From contig NZ_CP107567.1 in assembly GCF_025854275.1 (NCBI RefSeq), positions 6,696,001-6,760,000 of the forward strand: a DNA stretch of 64,000 nucleotides, in the 5' to 3' direction. Each line of letters begins with the position of its first letter. The first letter of the stretch is position 1. The notes beneath the pieces are model-generated. The model searched no databases and had not been told where the DNA came from. It worked only from the letters and a program-made list of their open reading frames with translations. This DNA comes from Streptomyces peucetius (GTDB lineage: Bacteria; Actinomycetota; Actinomycetes; Streptomycetales; Streptomycetaceae). Positions 26,739 through 36,226 of the stretch are shown here, piece after piece. The translations under genes were made by a program, and so were the position numbers.

Positions 26739-27547
26739 GTGAGTACTCGGCCGTGGATCGTGGACGACGACTTGTGGGCGCTGATCGAGCCGCTGCTGCC
26801 GCCCTGGCCGGAGCGGTCGCCGGGGCCTCGGCCGGTGCCCGACCGGTTGTGCCTGCAAGGCATCCTGTATGTCCTGCACAACGACATAGCCTGGCAACTG
26901 CTGCCGCTGGAGCTGGGGTTCGGCTTCGGTCAGACCTGCTGGCGCAGGCTGGAGCGGTGGCAGCAGGCCGGTGTCTTCGACCAGTTGCACCGGGTCCTGC
27001 TCGCCGAGCTCAACTCGGCGGGGCAGCTCGACTGGTCCAGGGCGTGCGTGGACGGCTCCCACATCCGCGCGAAAAAGGGGGCGCCGACACCGGTCCGTCG
27101 CCGGTCGACCGCCGGAAGACGGGCAGCAAACACCACCTGATCTGCGACGGACGCGGCACCCCGCTCAAAGTCATCACGACCGCGGCCAACGTCAACGACG
27201 TCACCCAGACCCTCGCCCTCATCGACGGCATCCCGCCCGTCGCCGGCCGCCCCGGCCGGCCCCGCAGACGACCCGAGGCCCTGCTCGGCGACAAGGGCTA
27301 CGACTCCAACCCCAACCGCGACGAGCTGCGCAGACGCCGGATCCTGCCCGTCATCTCCCGCAAAGGCGCCCCGAACATCCAGGGCATGGGCAAGCTCCGC
27401 TACGTCGTCGAGCAGACCTTCGCCCTGCTCCACCAGTTCAAACGGCTCGCCGTGCGATGGGAACGCCGCACCGAACTCCACGACGCGTTCGTATCCCTCG
27501 CCTGCAGCCTCATCTGCTGGAGGCGGCTCAAGAAGCACCGATCATGA
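26739..27547 (+). CDS. IS5-family transposase made by -1 frameshifting
   Basis: Two overlapping frames make one protein of about 269 residues. The first, from GTG 26739, reads WIVDDDLWALIEPLLPPW and DGSHIRAKKG, then ends at 27140 if not shifted. The second, one base back, continues TGPSPVDRRKTGSKHHL, DKGYDSNPNRDELR and YVVEQTFALLHQFKRL. The A5G5 run at 27072 lies exactly in the overlap and is a standard slippery site for this group. DDE residues fall on both sides of the shift. The upstream promoter region has been displaced by the ISL3 insertion. Confidence 0.87.
27072..27081 (+). promoter_or_regulatory. -1 translational slippery sequence AAAAAGGGGG
   Basis: It lies in the overlap of the two transposase frames. 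A -1 slip gives the continuous KKG...GADTGPSPVDR junction seen in relatives. Confidence 0.75.
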
Positions 27548-27599
27548 TCGTGTTACGAGCTCTTAGCCAAGTGGAAACGAGTGCATCCAGCTCCACCAA

Positions 27600-28045
27600 C
27601 GCCGCGCGACGTTCCAACTCAGTCCGAAGCGGGGTCGTGGAATGCCAGGTGGCGCTAAGGGTTTGCGCATCAGGTTGTGCGACTCGTCGATGACGACCGC
27701 GTCCCAGCGGATCTGCTCCAGATGATGCTTGTACTGGTCGGTGTTCTTCAGGGTGTCGATGGAGACGATGACCCGCTTGAAGTACGTGAACGGGTTCCGC
27801 CCCGCCGGGATCTCCCGCTGCACCTTCTCGATGCCCGCCGAGTCCAGGTGGATCAGCGGAATCGCGAACCGGGTCCACAGCTCGTGCTGGAACTGCTCCA
27901 GGACGTGCTGCGGTGTGACGACGAGAATGCGCTCGCCCCGGCCTCGGCGGATCAGCTCGGCCAGGGTGAGGCCGATCTCCAGCGTCTTGCCGAGGCCGAC
28001 CACGTCGGCGATCAGCAGCCGGGGCCGCAGGTTGAGACCCCTGTG
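27600..28045 (-). pseudogene. Fragment of a SNF2-like DEAD-box helicase
   Basis: The readable part begins LRPRLLIADVVGLGKTLEIG (Walker A) and continues ILVVTPQHVLEQFQHELWTR, FKRVIVSIDTLKN and WDAVVIDESHNLMRK (Walker B). After that the sequence becomes unrelated, about 95 bases before the IS edge. Everything upstream of the P-loop is also missing, replaced by a kinase fragment. Helicases with this segment occur in defence systems and in large SNF2 proteins of unknown role. It is a relic. Confidence 0.75.
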
Positions 28046-28317
28046 GCCAGCCACGGCCGCTCGGCCTCCGGGTCGGCGTCCAGGAACGCGGCGATCCGCG
28101 GGCCCCAGATCGTCTTGAGGACCTCGATCTCCTGCGCGAAGCGCAGCCGGGCCTCGGAGTCGACGACCGAGGCCTTGATCACCTTCACAGCCGCGGGCTC
28201 TCCACCGGGCGACTCGCCGAGATAAACCTGGCCCATGCCACCCTGCCCGATACGGCCGAGCAGCTCGAAGCCGCCGAGTTCGGCGGGGTCCTCGGGGCTC
28301 AGCGGCGTCGTCTGCAC
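28040..28317 (-). pseudogene. N-terminal fragment of a PknB-like Ser/Thr kinase
   Basis: It starts at GTG 28317 and reads LLGRIGQGGMGQVYLGESPG (glycine loop), AVKVIKA (catalytic lysine) and AERPWLAT. It then breaks near 28043, where helicase sequence begins. The catalytic loop and everything after are absent. The same regions are intact in the kinase at 58.5 kb, a more distant paralogue. It is a relic. Confidence 0.8.
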
Positions 28318-28591
28318 GGGTCCTCGTTCGGGCTGATCAGGTGGTGAATGTCCGGGAACACCGTAGTCGACTGCACTGGGTGACGGGAGGGACGTCGACT
28401 TCGGCCCGAGGCGCACCGTGGTTCGTAGAAATGCCCGATGAACGCCCCTTCGATCGATCTCCACAACAACTCCATATCGTGTTGGTCAAGCCCGGTGTGT
28501 CGGGACGTAGCGGCTGATATTTCAAGAGATCTCCAGGGTGTCTGATCATCGGCCGCCCTCGTGCCTCAACCGCCCAGGAGGTTTCCGCCGC

Positions 28592-31500
28592 ATGCCCGAC
28601 GAGCCCAGGACCACGTCCGCACCCGCCGGCGACCCCGGTCTCGATCGGCTGAGAACCGTGCTCGGCGACTGGCGTAACTCCCTGCTGGACATGGGCGGAC
28701 GGAACCGGTTGCTGAACTTTCGGCACACCAGGACCGCGACCTTGGAGATCACCACCCCCGACGCTGCGGCGCTCCTCGGCGGGCTTGCCAAGGGCTGGGA
28801 CTTCGCGCCCGTCGACGAGGACTCGTGCGACGGCGAGGATTCGTACGACGGCGACGACGCCTGCAGCGGCGGGACCGGCCGGGCGGCGACGGACCGTCCC
28901 GGACTCGTCACGCAGAAGATCACGCAGGCCGCGCTCAACAGCGCGCTCTATCAACTGCGTCAGCGGTCCGGGCAGATGTTCAACGACTACGGCCTGTGGG
29001 TGCTGTGGCTGGGCGTCGGCATGCTCGACTGGCGGGAGGAAGGCGCCCACGAGGCCAGCTCGGCGCCGCTCGTCCTCGTCCCCGTCGAACTGAGCCGCTC
29101 GACCACCGACCGGCGCTACCGGCTCCACCTCGCCGACGGCCAGGACCGCGCCCACAACCCCGCGCTCGCTGTGAAGACGGACCGCCTCGGCGTCGACTGG
29201 AGCCCGGTCACCATCACCGACCCCACCGATCTGCCCCGCGTGGTCGCGGCCGCCCGCGACGTCGCCTCCGGACTGAAGGGCTGGAAGGTCGACGAGCGGG
29301 TGGTGCTGGGCCTCTTCGCGTCGCACCGCGAAGCGATGTACCAGGACCTGCAGCAGAACGAGGACCAGATCCTCGCCCACCCGCTGGTGCGTGCCGTTGC
29401 CCTGGGACCCGACGCCGGCCTGCCCGACGACCTCATCGGCTTCGACCCTCCGGAGCTGGACCGGATCGATGAGATCCAGCTGCCGGAGAAGACCCCGCTG
29501 GTCCTGGACGCCGACGCCTCCCAGCGCCAGTGCATCGCCGCCGCGCTCGACAACCGCTCCTTCGTCATGAGCGGCCCGCCCGGCACAGGCAAGAGTCAGA
29601 CCATCACCAACATGATCGCCGCCCTGATGCACGCCGGCCGCAGCGTCCTGTTCGTCAGTGAGAAGGCCGCGGCGCTCGACGTGGTACGCAACCGGCTGCG
29701 CGGTGTGGGGCTCGGCGACTTCGTCATGGCGCTGCACAGCGGCGACACCGGCAAGAAGGCCGTGGCCACCGAACTCGCCCGCGTACTGACCACGGAAGCC
29801 CGGGTCAGCGGTGCCGCCGAGCACGAGCTGGAGCGGGCACGGCAACTGCGCGAGGAGCTGTCCGCGTACGCCGCGGCCATGAACCAGACCCGGGAGCCGA
29901 TTCGGCGCACCCTGCACGACGTCCTCGGCCGGCTGGTGCAGCTCGAGCAGGCCGGCACACCGCAGCTCCCGCTCGCCGCGCAGAACGCGAAGACCGCACA
30001 GACCCTGAGCGCGGCCGCGCTGCAGGAGGCGGCGACCGCCGCCCAGTCCGTCAGCCGTGCCTGGCGACCGGCCGCCGAGGGGGAGACCTTCCCGTGGCGC
30101 GGACTGACCGGCACTTCGGCCCACCAGGCCGTCGCCGAGGCCGACGAAGCACTCGATGCGCTAATGACCGCCGTCCGGCGGAGGCCCTTCGCCGCCGCCA
30201 CCGACGAGCCGGGCACCGTGCGTGAGCTGCAGCAGGCCGTACGGACGCTGCGTGACGCCCTGCCTGAGCAGGACGCACCCGCACCGGACGCTGCGCTGCC
30301 GGAGGACGTCGCCGACCAGGTCGCACAACTCGCCGCTCTCTTCGGGCTACCCGAGCGCGGCGACGCCGAAAAGGCCTTCGCGCTGTGCGAGCTGGCCGAC
30401 GTGACCGCGTCCGAACACCGTCCGCCGCGCGGGTGGTTCGACACGGCGACCCTGCGGCAGGCCCACGAGGCCGCAGCACAGCTTCGGGAGGCGCTGGCCG
30501 CCGAGGCGCAGGCCCGCGCCGCCGCGGAGGACGTGTTCACCGGTCAGGTGCTGCACGCGACGGAACTCCCGGCCCTGGTACAGCGCTTCAAGGAGCAGCA
30601 CCAAAGGCTGATGCACCGGTTCTCCGCCCAGTTCAAGGCCGACCGCGCTGCGGTGACGGTACTCACCCGGACCGGCGCATGGGACAAGTCGCTCGCCGGC
30701 AGGCTCGACGACGCTCTCGCCTGGCACACCGCCGCCGGAGAAGTCGTACGCCTCACCGCGCTGCACAGCGCACTCCTCGGCCGCCGCACGCCCCGCGTCC
30801 CGCAGGACATCGATGCGCTCGACCGCGCACTCGCAACCGCCGACCGCATCGCCGAAGTGGGCCGCGACGCGCAGCGGCCGGAGGCACTCACCGCACTGCT
30901 CGCCGACGACGCCGAGCACGATCGCCTGCCGGGGCTCCTCGCGGACAACATCCGCCGTGCGCTCACTGACTGGTGCGCCGTCGCGAGCCGCCGCGCCGAC
31001 CGCTGGTCCGACGCCGTCGCCGCGCTGCTCGACCAGTTCGACCCCGCACGCGGCGCGCAGCTCTCGCCCGCGCTGCTCGGACCCTTCGACCAGGCCCGGC
31101 AACTCATCGACAGCCTCCGCGACGATCCGCGCGGACCCGAGGAGTGGCACACCTACCGCAGCGGCCTCGGCGTCCTCGCCCGCCACGGCGCCGACGACGT
31201 GATCACCACCGCCGCCGAACGGGGCCTCGACCCGTCGACCCTCCCCGACGTGGTCGAGCAGGCGCTGCTGCGCTCCTGGGCCGAAGGCGTCCTGGCCACC
31301 GACACCCGGCTGCGTACCACCCGCTCCGACGACCTCGACGCGCGCGTCGCCGACTTCCGGGCAGCGGACCGGCGGCTGATCGCTGCGGCAGGCGGGGCCG
31401 TCATAGAAGCCTGCAACAGGCGCCGGCCGCGCAGTTTCGGCAGCGGCGGCGGCGCCGTGATCGTCCGCGAGGCGGAGAAGAAGACCCGGCACATGCCCGT

Positions 31501-33634
31501 CCGTGAACTCCTCGGCAGGACCCGGGAGGTGGTGCAGCGCATCAAGCCGTGCTTCATGATGAGCCCGCTCAGCGTCAGTCAGTTGCTCCCCACCGACTAC
31601 CACTTCGACGTGGTGATCTTCGACGAGGCGTCACAGGTGCGGCCCAGCGACGCTGTCAACTGCATATACCGCGGACGCAGCCTCGTCGTTGCTGGGGACG
31701 AGAAGCAGCTGCCGCCGACCTCGTTCTTCGACGCCTCCGTCGAGGACGACTCGGACGAGTACGCCGAGGACGTACCCGACTCCTTCGAGTCCCTGCTGCA
31801 CGCCTGCAAGGCCGGAGCCATGCGCGACCTGCCGCTCCGCTGGCACTACCGCAGCCGCCACGAGAACCTCATCACCTTCAGCAACCGCCGGTTCTACGAC
31901 AACTCGATGATCACATTCCCGGGTGCCCTCGACGAGGGCAACGACGTCGGTGTCGCGTTCCTGGAGGCCGAAGGCGTCTACGACAGGGGCGGACGGCGTG
32001 ACAACACACGGGAGGCCGAATACGTCGCCCGGCGGGTCATCCACCACTTCGACACCCGGCCCGGCAGGACGCTCGGTGTGGTCGCACTCTCCCAGGCCCA
32101 GGCGTCCGCCATCGACCACGCGGTCCAGCAGGCCCGGCTGGCCCGGCCGGATCTCGAACACTGCTTCACCGAGGACCGCCTCGACGGCTTCTTCGTCAAG
32201 AACCTCGAATCCGTCCAGGGCGACGAGCGAGACGTAATGATCATGTCGGTGGGCTACGGTCGCGACGAGAACGGAAAGCTCGGCCTCAACTTCGGCCCCA
32301 TCAACAAGGGCGGAGGCTGGCGGCGCCTCAACGTCGCCGTGACCCGCGCCCGTTACCGCATGGAGGTCGTCGCCTCCTTCCGTGGCGCGAACCTGCCCGA
32401 CAGCCCCAACGAAAGCGTCCAGCACCTCAAGCGCTACCTCGAATACGCGGAGAACGGCCCCGCCGTCCTCGCCGCCGACGCCGTGCAGTTCGACGCCGAA
32501 CCCGACAGCCCCTTCGAGGAGTCGGTGCTCGAAGTGCTCCGAGGCTGGGGATACACCGTCCAGCCCCAGGTCGGTGTCGCCGGCTACCGTATCGACCTCG
32601 GTCTGCGCCACCCCGAACTCCCCGGCGCCTACGCCCTCGGTATCGAGTGCGACGGCGCGATGTACCACTCCTCCCGGGCGGCCCGTGACAGGGACCGGCT
32701 GCGTGAGCAGGTGCTCAACGGGCTGGGCTGGCGGCTGTACCGGATCTGGGGAACGGACTGGTACCGGGGACGCGCCGCGGCGGAACTGCGACTGCGCGAA
32801 GCGGTGGAGGGAGCCGTCGCACAGGGCCCCTTGGCAGCCTCCGGCCCCGTCGTGCCCGAAGTCGCCGCGGACGCGAACGCCGATCGCGGAGCGTCGGTGG
32901 TCGCGGCGGACGGGGAGGGAGGCGGCCGGACGATCACGATGCCGATCGGCGAAACGCCGACCGGGCCGACCGCCCCGACGGTACCGAGCGCGTCCTTCTT
33001 GCCGCCCGTGCCCGCCGGTTCGAACACGGCAGAGATCCAGCACCATCGTGTGCCCGTGGATGCGGCAGCGGGGCGGGAGTGGAGCGACGAATACAGCGAA
33101 AGCCGGTTCGCCGTCTCCTCCGTCCACGAACTCCACACGCCCGAGGCCAGGCGCGACCTGCGGAAGGTACTTGCCCGGATCATCGAGACCGAGGGGCCCG
33201 TACACGAGGACCTGCTCGTCCAGCGGGCCAGGGAAGCGTGGGGTGTGGCCCGGGCCGGCAACCGGATCAGAGACAACGTGCGCGCAGTGGCGGACATGCT
33301 GGTCCGGTCAGGACTCGCCACGGTCGACGGCTCGTTCTTCGACGTGGCGGAGCGCGACGGCCGCCTCAAGGCGCGCAGGCCTGCGGAGGGCGAGGTCCCG
33401 CGCAAGGTCGCCTACATCGCTCCGGCCGAACGCCATCTGGCGCTCTGCGAGTTGACGGTCGAATGCCCTGGCATGTCGCAGGAGGAACTGATCAAGCAGA
33501 CCTGTGACTTCTTCGGCTGGCGCCGCATGGGCAAGGACATCCGCGACTGCCTGGCTGCCGACATCGCGGAGCTGTACCGCCAGGGCAGGCTGGAAGGGGG
33601 CCCGGGCCGCATCGGAGTGCCGGACAACGTGTGA
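28592..33634 (+). CDS. DUF4011-SF1 helicase-Vsr-like nuclease-DUF3320 protein
   Basis: A 1,680-residue protein. The N-terminal DUF4011 region begins WRNSLLDMGGRNRLLNFRHT. A UPF1-like superfamily 1 helicase follows: Walker A GPPGTGKSQT near 329, Walker B VVIFDEASQ near 1007, GDEKQLPPT near 1035, SVQGDERDVMIM near 1206 and AVTRARYRMEV near 1248. A Vsr/PD-(D/E)xK-like nuclease domain spans about 1307-1393 (GYRIDLGL, GIECDG). DUF3320-like winged helices close the protein. This layout matches single-gene anti-phage proteins described as DUF4011-helicase-Vsr. AGGAGG lies nine bases before ATG 28592. All motifs look intact, so this is probably a working defence gene. The surrounding fragments are decayed. 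Confidence 0.88.
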   Translation: MPDEPRTTSAPAGDPGLDRLRTVLGDWRNSLLDMGGRNRLLNFRHTRTATLEITTPDAAALLGGLAKGWDFAPVDEDSCDGEDSYDGDDACSGGTGRAATDRPGLVTQKITQAALNSALYQLRQRSGQMFNDYGLWVLWLGVGMLDWREEGAHEASSAPLVLVPVELSRSTTDRRYRLHLADGQDRAHNPALAVKTDRLGVDWSPVTITDPTDLPRVVAAARDVASGLKGWKVDERVVLGLFASHREAMYQDLQQNEDQILAHPLVRAVALGPDAGLPDDLIGFDPPELDRIDEIQLPEKTPLVLDADASQRQCIAAALDNRSFVMSGPPGTGKSQTITNMIAALMHAGRSVLFVSEKAAALDVVRNRLRGVGLGDFVMALHSGDTGKKAVATELARVLTTEARVSGAAEHELERARQLREELSAYAAAMNQTREPIRRTLHDVLGRLVQLEQAGTPQLPLAAQNAKTAQTLSAAALQEAATAAQSVSRAWRPAAEGETFPWRGLTGTSAHQAVAEADEALDALMTAVRRRPFAAATDEPGTVRELQQAVRTLRDALPEQDAPAPDAALPEDVADQVAQLAALFGLPERGDAEKAFALCELADVTASEHRPPRGWFDTATLRQAHEAAAQLREALAAEAQARAAAEDVFTGQVLHATELPALVQRFKEQHQRLMHRFSAQFKADRAAVTVLTRTGAWDKSLAGRLDDALAWHTAAGEVVRLTALHSALLGRRTPRVPQDIDALDRALATADRIAEVGRDAQRPEALTALLADDAEHDRLPGLLADNIRRALTDWCAVASRRADRWSDAVAALLDQFDPARGAQLSPALLGPFDQARQLIDSLRDDPRGPEEWHTYRSGLGVLARHGADDVITTAAERGLDPSTLPDVVEQALLRSWAEGVLATDTRLRTTRSDDLDARVADFRAADRRLIAAAGGAVIEACNRRRPRSFGSGGGAVIVREAEKKTRHMPVRELLGRTREVVQRIKPCFMMSPLSVSQLLPTDYHFDVVIFDEASQVRPSDAVNCIYRGRSLVVAGDEKQLPPTSFFDASVEDDSDEYAEDVPDSFESLLHACKAGAMRDLPLRWHYRSRHENLITFSNRRFYDNSMITFPGALDEGNDVGVAFLEAEGVYDRGGRRDNTREAEYVARRVIHHFDTRPGRTLGVVALSQAQASAIDHAVQQARLARPDLEHCFTEDRLDGFFVKNLESVQGDERDVMIMSVGYGRDENGKLGLNFGPINKGGGWRRLNVAVTRARYRMEVVASFRGANLPDSPNESVQHLKRYLEYAENGPAVLAADAVQFDAEPDSPFEESVLEVLRGWGYTVQPQVGVAGYRIDLGLRHPELPGAYALGIECDGAMYHSSRAARDRDRLREQVLNGLGWRLYRIWGTDWYRGRAAAELRLREAVEGAVAQGPLAASGPVVPEVAADANADRGASVVAADGEGGGRTITMPIGETPTGPTAPTVPSASFLPPVPAGSNTAEIQHHRVPVDAAAGREWSDEYSESRFAVSSVHELHTPEARRDLRKVLARIIETEGPVHEDLLVQRAREAWGVARAGNRIRDNVRAVADMLVRSGLATVDGSFFDVAERDGRLKARRPAEGEVPRKVAYIAPAERHLALCELTVECPGMSQEELIKQTCDFFGWRRMGKDIRDCLAADIAELYRQGRLEGGPGRIGVPDNV

Positions 33635-33788
33635 TCGGCGCGGCTTCGATCTGGCTCGGTAGATGGATCGCCACGGGCCGCGCGGTCGTCGGCGGGGCAA
33701 ACCGGGCGGCGCCGTCGTGCCCATCGCAGACCTCGTCTTCGCGTCCGGCTGCCCTACATGCTCACAGGCCGCCACTAGGGTGCTCATC

Positions 33789-35177
33789 ATGAAGACGACC
33801 GGTCGACGCCATGCGGCCTTAGCCGTGGTGTGCGCGCTCCTCCCCACGCTGGCTCTCGGATGTACGGACGGGGCGGACGACAGCCCCGACGAGGCCAAGC
33901 ATGGGGGAACGTCGACCGCGGCCATCGAGGAAGCCCCACCCCCGGCCGAGGGGCTGGGGGACATCATGGTCGCCGGTCGAGCAGTCACCGGATCAGAACC
34001 GTCCGGAACCCCGAAGGTGCCGTACCGGCGCACCTACACAGAGGGCTCCCTGTACGCCGCGGTGACGGGGTACCGGTCGATGACTTACGGCAGCGCAGGA
34101 CTTGAAGGGGTGTACAACGACGAACTGACCGCCGGTCTCAAGGGTGGTAGTAGTCGTTCCGGACACGTGGTGACGACGATCCGACCCGAAGTCCAGGTGG
34201 CCGCAGCCGAGGCCCTGGGCGACAGCAAGGGCGCTGCGGTCGCCGTCGATGTGGAAACCGGCCACATCCTGGCCATGGTCAGTACCCCGTCGTACGACCC
34301 GTCGGCATTCACCGGCAACGCGCGCTCGGACGAGACGGCGTGGAACAAGATTCTGGACGACGAGGACAAGCCCCTGTTGAACAAGGCCCTTCGGGATGCC
34401 GAGGCGCCACGTCAGACCTTCTATCTGGTCGTCGCGGCTGCCGCTCTCGAAGAAGGGCTCTACCGCAATGTCGATGTGCCGACTCGTGCTCCGCTGCCCT
34501 ACGTCCTGCCGGGGACGACGACCGAACTCACATCGGACGATGCTTCGTGCTCCCGGGCATCGATCCGGACCGCCTTGCGGCAGTCGTGCGACAACGTCTT
34601 CGCGGAGATGGCCGTCGAGCTGGGACACAGCACCCTCCTGAAGACGGCGGAGGCGTTCGGATTCAATGACGACGCCTTGTTGACGCCCGTGCGGGAGGCG
34701 GTGAGCACCTACCCGGCGGGAGAGCTGAGAGACCATGAAGTGGCTCTCTCGGGAATCGGCTGGGGCGAGGTGACGGCTACGCCACTCAGGATGGCTGACG
34801 TCATGGCGGTCATCGCCAACGGCGGTCGGCACACGCCCCCTTCGTCGGTCGACAGGATCGTGCACGGCGACGGGACCGTACACCGGCCTACTCGTCAGGG
34901 TGGCTCTGCGGCAGGGCGCCGCGTCATCAGCCACGAGACGGCCGAGCTGCTTCGGTCCGCCGTCGAAACCGCCCCCGGAGCCGGCGGCGTCACCGCATGG
35001 GTCCAGCCCGCCCGGGCCTACGATGCCGTGCCCACTTCATGGTCTCTTTCGTACGCTCAGGCCAAGGGGGGCAGCACCGTCGCAATCGCCGTGCGGGTCG
35101 AAAACCCCACCGATGCAACGGGCGATGTCCGTCCGGCGGTCGCGGTGGCCGAGCGCATGAGGCTGTCCTTGTCGTGA
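33789..35177 (+). CDS. Penicillin-binding-protein-like lipoprotein without catalytic motifs
   Basis: A 462-residue exported protein with a lipobox-like LALGC at about 25. It has the fold marks of a class B PBP transpeptidase: AAVAVDVETGHILAMVSTPS, the region around 205, and TPLRMADVMAVIANGGRH. The active site is lost. Where PBPs read PGSTFK, this has APRQTFY (Ser replaced by Gln209, Lys by Tyr212). The SxN motif reads SCD (266-268), and no KTG motif follows. The frame is otherwise clean over its whole length, so it looks like a retained pseudoenzyme, perhaps binding peptidoglycan or a partner, rather than decay. It starts at ATG 33789 after AGGG. Confidence 0.75.
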   Translation: MKTTGRRHAALAVVCALLPTLALGCTDGADDSPDEAKHGGTSTAAIEEAPPPAEGLGDIMVAGRAVTGSEPSGTPKVPYRRTYTEGSLYAAVTGYRSMTYGSAGLEGVYNDELTAGLKGGSSRSGHVVTTIRPEVQVAAAEALGDSKGAAVAVDVETGHILAMVSTPSYDPSAFTGNARSDETAWNKILDDEDKPLLNKALRDAEAPRQTFYLVVAAAALEEGLYRNVDVPTRAPLPYVLPGTTTELTSDDASCSRASIRTALRQSCDNVFAEMAVELGHSTLLKTAEAFGFNDDALLTPVREAVSTYPAGELRDHEVALSGIGWGEVTATPLRMADVMAVIANGGRHTPPSSVDRIVHGDGTVHRPTRQGGSAAGRRVISHETAELLRSAVETAPGAGGVTAWVQPARAYDAVPTSWSLSYAQAKGGSTVAIAVRVENPTDATGDVRPAVAVAERMRLSLS

Positions 35178-35228
35178 GACGCGCCCTCCCATGGCGCTGA
35201 TGGGGCCGGAGCTCCCTGTCGACCGGGG

Positions 35229-35519
35229 TCAGCTCAGCAACGCCGTCATGGCACCGACGAAGCCCTCGTAGTGCCGGGGAAGTGGGCGGGGCCCGGCAGC
35301 ACGACGGTTTCGGAGCGGGGAAACGCCTCGGCGGACGCAGCCAATGTGCGCGGCGGCGCGGTGACGTCGAAGTCGGGCGCCGGCAGCAGGGTCCACTCCT
35401 CGCACCCGGTCAGTGCTTCGCGAGTCGCCACGGGGGTGAAGGGCACTCTCCACTTCGCACACCGCCGCCGCCTCGCGGTTCCGCTGTTCCGCGCCGGCCC
35501 GGTGGGTGCGGGTCCCCAC
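35229..35519 (-). pseudogene. Decayed C-terminal end of an alpha/beta hydrolase
   Basis: Read across three frames, this stretch matches the end of the hydrolase at 41.8 kb: HRAGAEQRNREAAAV, then FTPVATREALTG with APDFDVTAPP and ETVVLPG, then YEGFVGAMTALL. Two frameshifts and loss of the catalytic serine half show that it is dead. It abuts the second immunity-like gene. Confidence 0.8.
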
Positions 35520-35557
35520 GACGGGGCCGTCACGATGGGGCCGTCACGACGGGCCCC

Positions 35558-36226
35558 TCACCATGGGCTGTCGGGCAGCCGGTCGTCGATGTGGTCGTCG
35601 CTGTAGCCGAGCCGTTCGCCGATCGACTCGAAGCGGGCGCGGCGGGCCTCGCTGATCGTGACATCGCACGTGCAGAGAATCTGGAGCAGCAGGCGGAACC
35701 CGAGGTCGGGATCGACATGCGTGACGCACTCCTCCAGTGCCGGCACCGCGCTCCGGAGCGCCGGGGCACCGGTGTGCTCCGTCCGGTCCGTCAGTTCCGG
35801 GGCGGACTGCCGGACCTCTCGCAGGACCGCCTCCGCCGTCTGTGTCCGGGCGGGCGACACGTGGGGGACGTAAACGGGGTCCACGTTCTTCAGCCGCGCC
35901 CGGGACACCTCGGCGATGCGCCCGAGCCACGTCCGGCCGTCGGCGTCGAACTCGTCGTCGTCGTTCCACCGGCCGGACGCCGCCCGCCACAGTGCGGTGA
36001 CCGCGTCGTCCGACAGGGCCGAGTGCAGCAGCCGTTGCACGTCCTCCAGCAGCACCGCCGCCTGCGAGCCGGGCACGAGGCCGGCGTCGGCATGGGCGAC
36101 GCGCTCGATGTTCTCGCGCAGCGTCCCTTCGTAACGCCAGCCGGACCCGTGGAAGACGGCCGCGAGCATGGGCAGCCCGAAACGGCCGAGCGCGAAGTCA
36201 CGCCGGCCCGGATCGACGGCGGCCAC
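35558..36226 (-). CDS. CDI-immunity-like protein, downstream copy
   Basis: A 222-residue acidic helical protein: DFALGRFGLPMLAAVFHGSG, DVQRLLHSALSDDAVTALWR, GRTWLGRIAEVSRA and VDPDLGFRLLLQI. It is a clear paralogue of the gene just upstream and follows a toxin gene end, so I infer an immunity role. The beginning (GTG 36226) is unusual: the expected lead-in before DFALG is missing and there is no ribosome site. It may have been the second half of a tandem pair joined by deletion. A third partial copy is at 12.9 kb. Confidence 0.65.
   Translation of the reverse strand: MAAVDPGRRDFALGRFGLPMLAAVFHGSGWRYEGTLRENIERVAHADAGLVPGSQAAVLLEDVQRLLHSALSDDAVTALWRAASGRWNDDDEFDADGRTWLGRIAEVSRARLKNVDPVYVPHVSPARTQTAEAVLREVRQSAPELTDRTEHTGAPALRSAVPALEECVTHVDPDLGFRLLLQILCTCDVTISEARRARFESIGERLGYSDDHIDDRLPDSPW

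Larger units (their letters stand above)
24995..27562 (+). mobile_element. IS5-family (IS427-like) insertion sequence carrying a nested ISL3
   Basis: The ends GAGCTCGTAACACGATC (24995-25011) and its exact complement (27546-27562) are flanked by TTA on both sides (24992-24994 and 27563-27565). This is the TNA three-base duplication typical of this IS5 subgroup. Inside is a two-frame transposase; an ISL3 element occupies 25043-26670. The left TTA touches the end of the neighbouring IS5-like element. Confidence 0.9.

Noticed and set aside
22419..27565. Composite transposon carrying cargo genes
   Set aside because: The elements are nested or adjacent, and the only non-transposase gene is the IS accessory gene; no cargo lies between like copies.
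28337..33205. Several long minus-strand frames opposite the DUF4011 gene
   Set aside because: They are antisense shadows of a gene with strong third-position GC; no ribosome sites or motifs.
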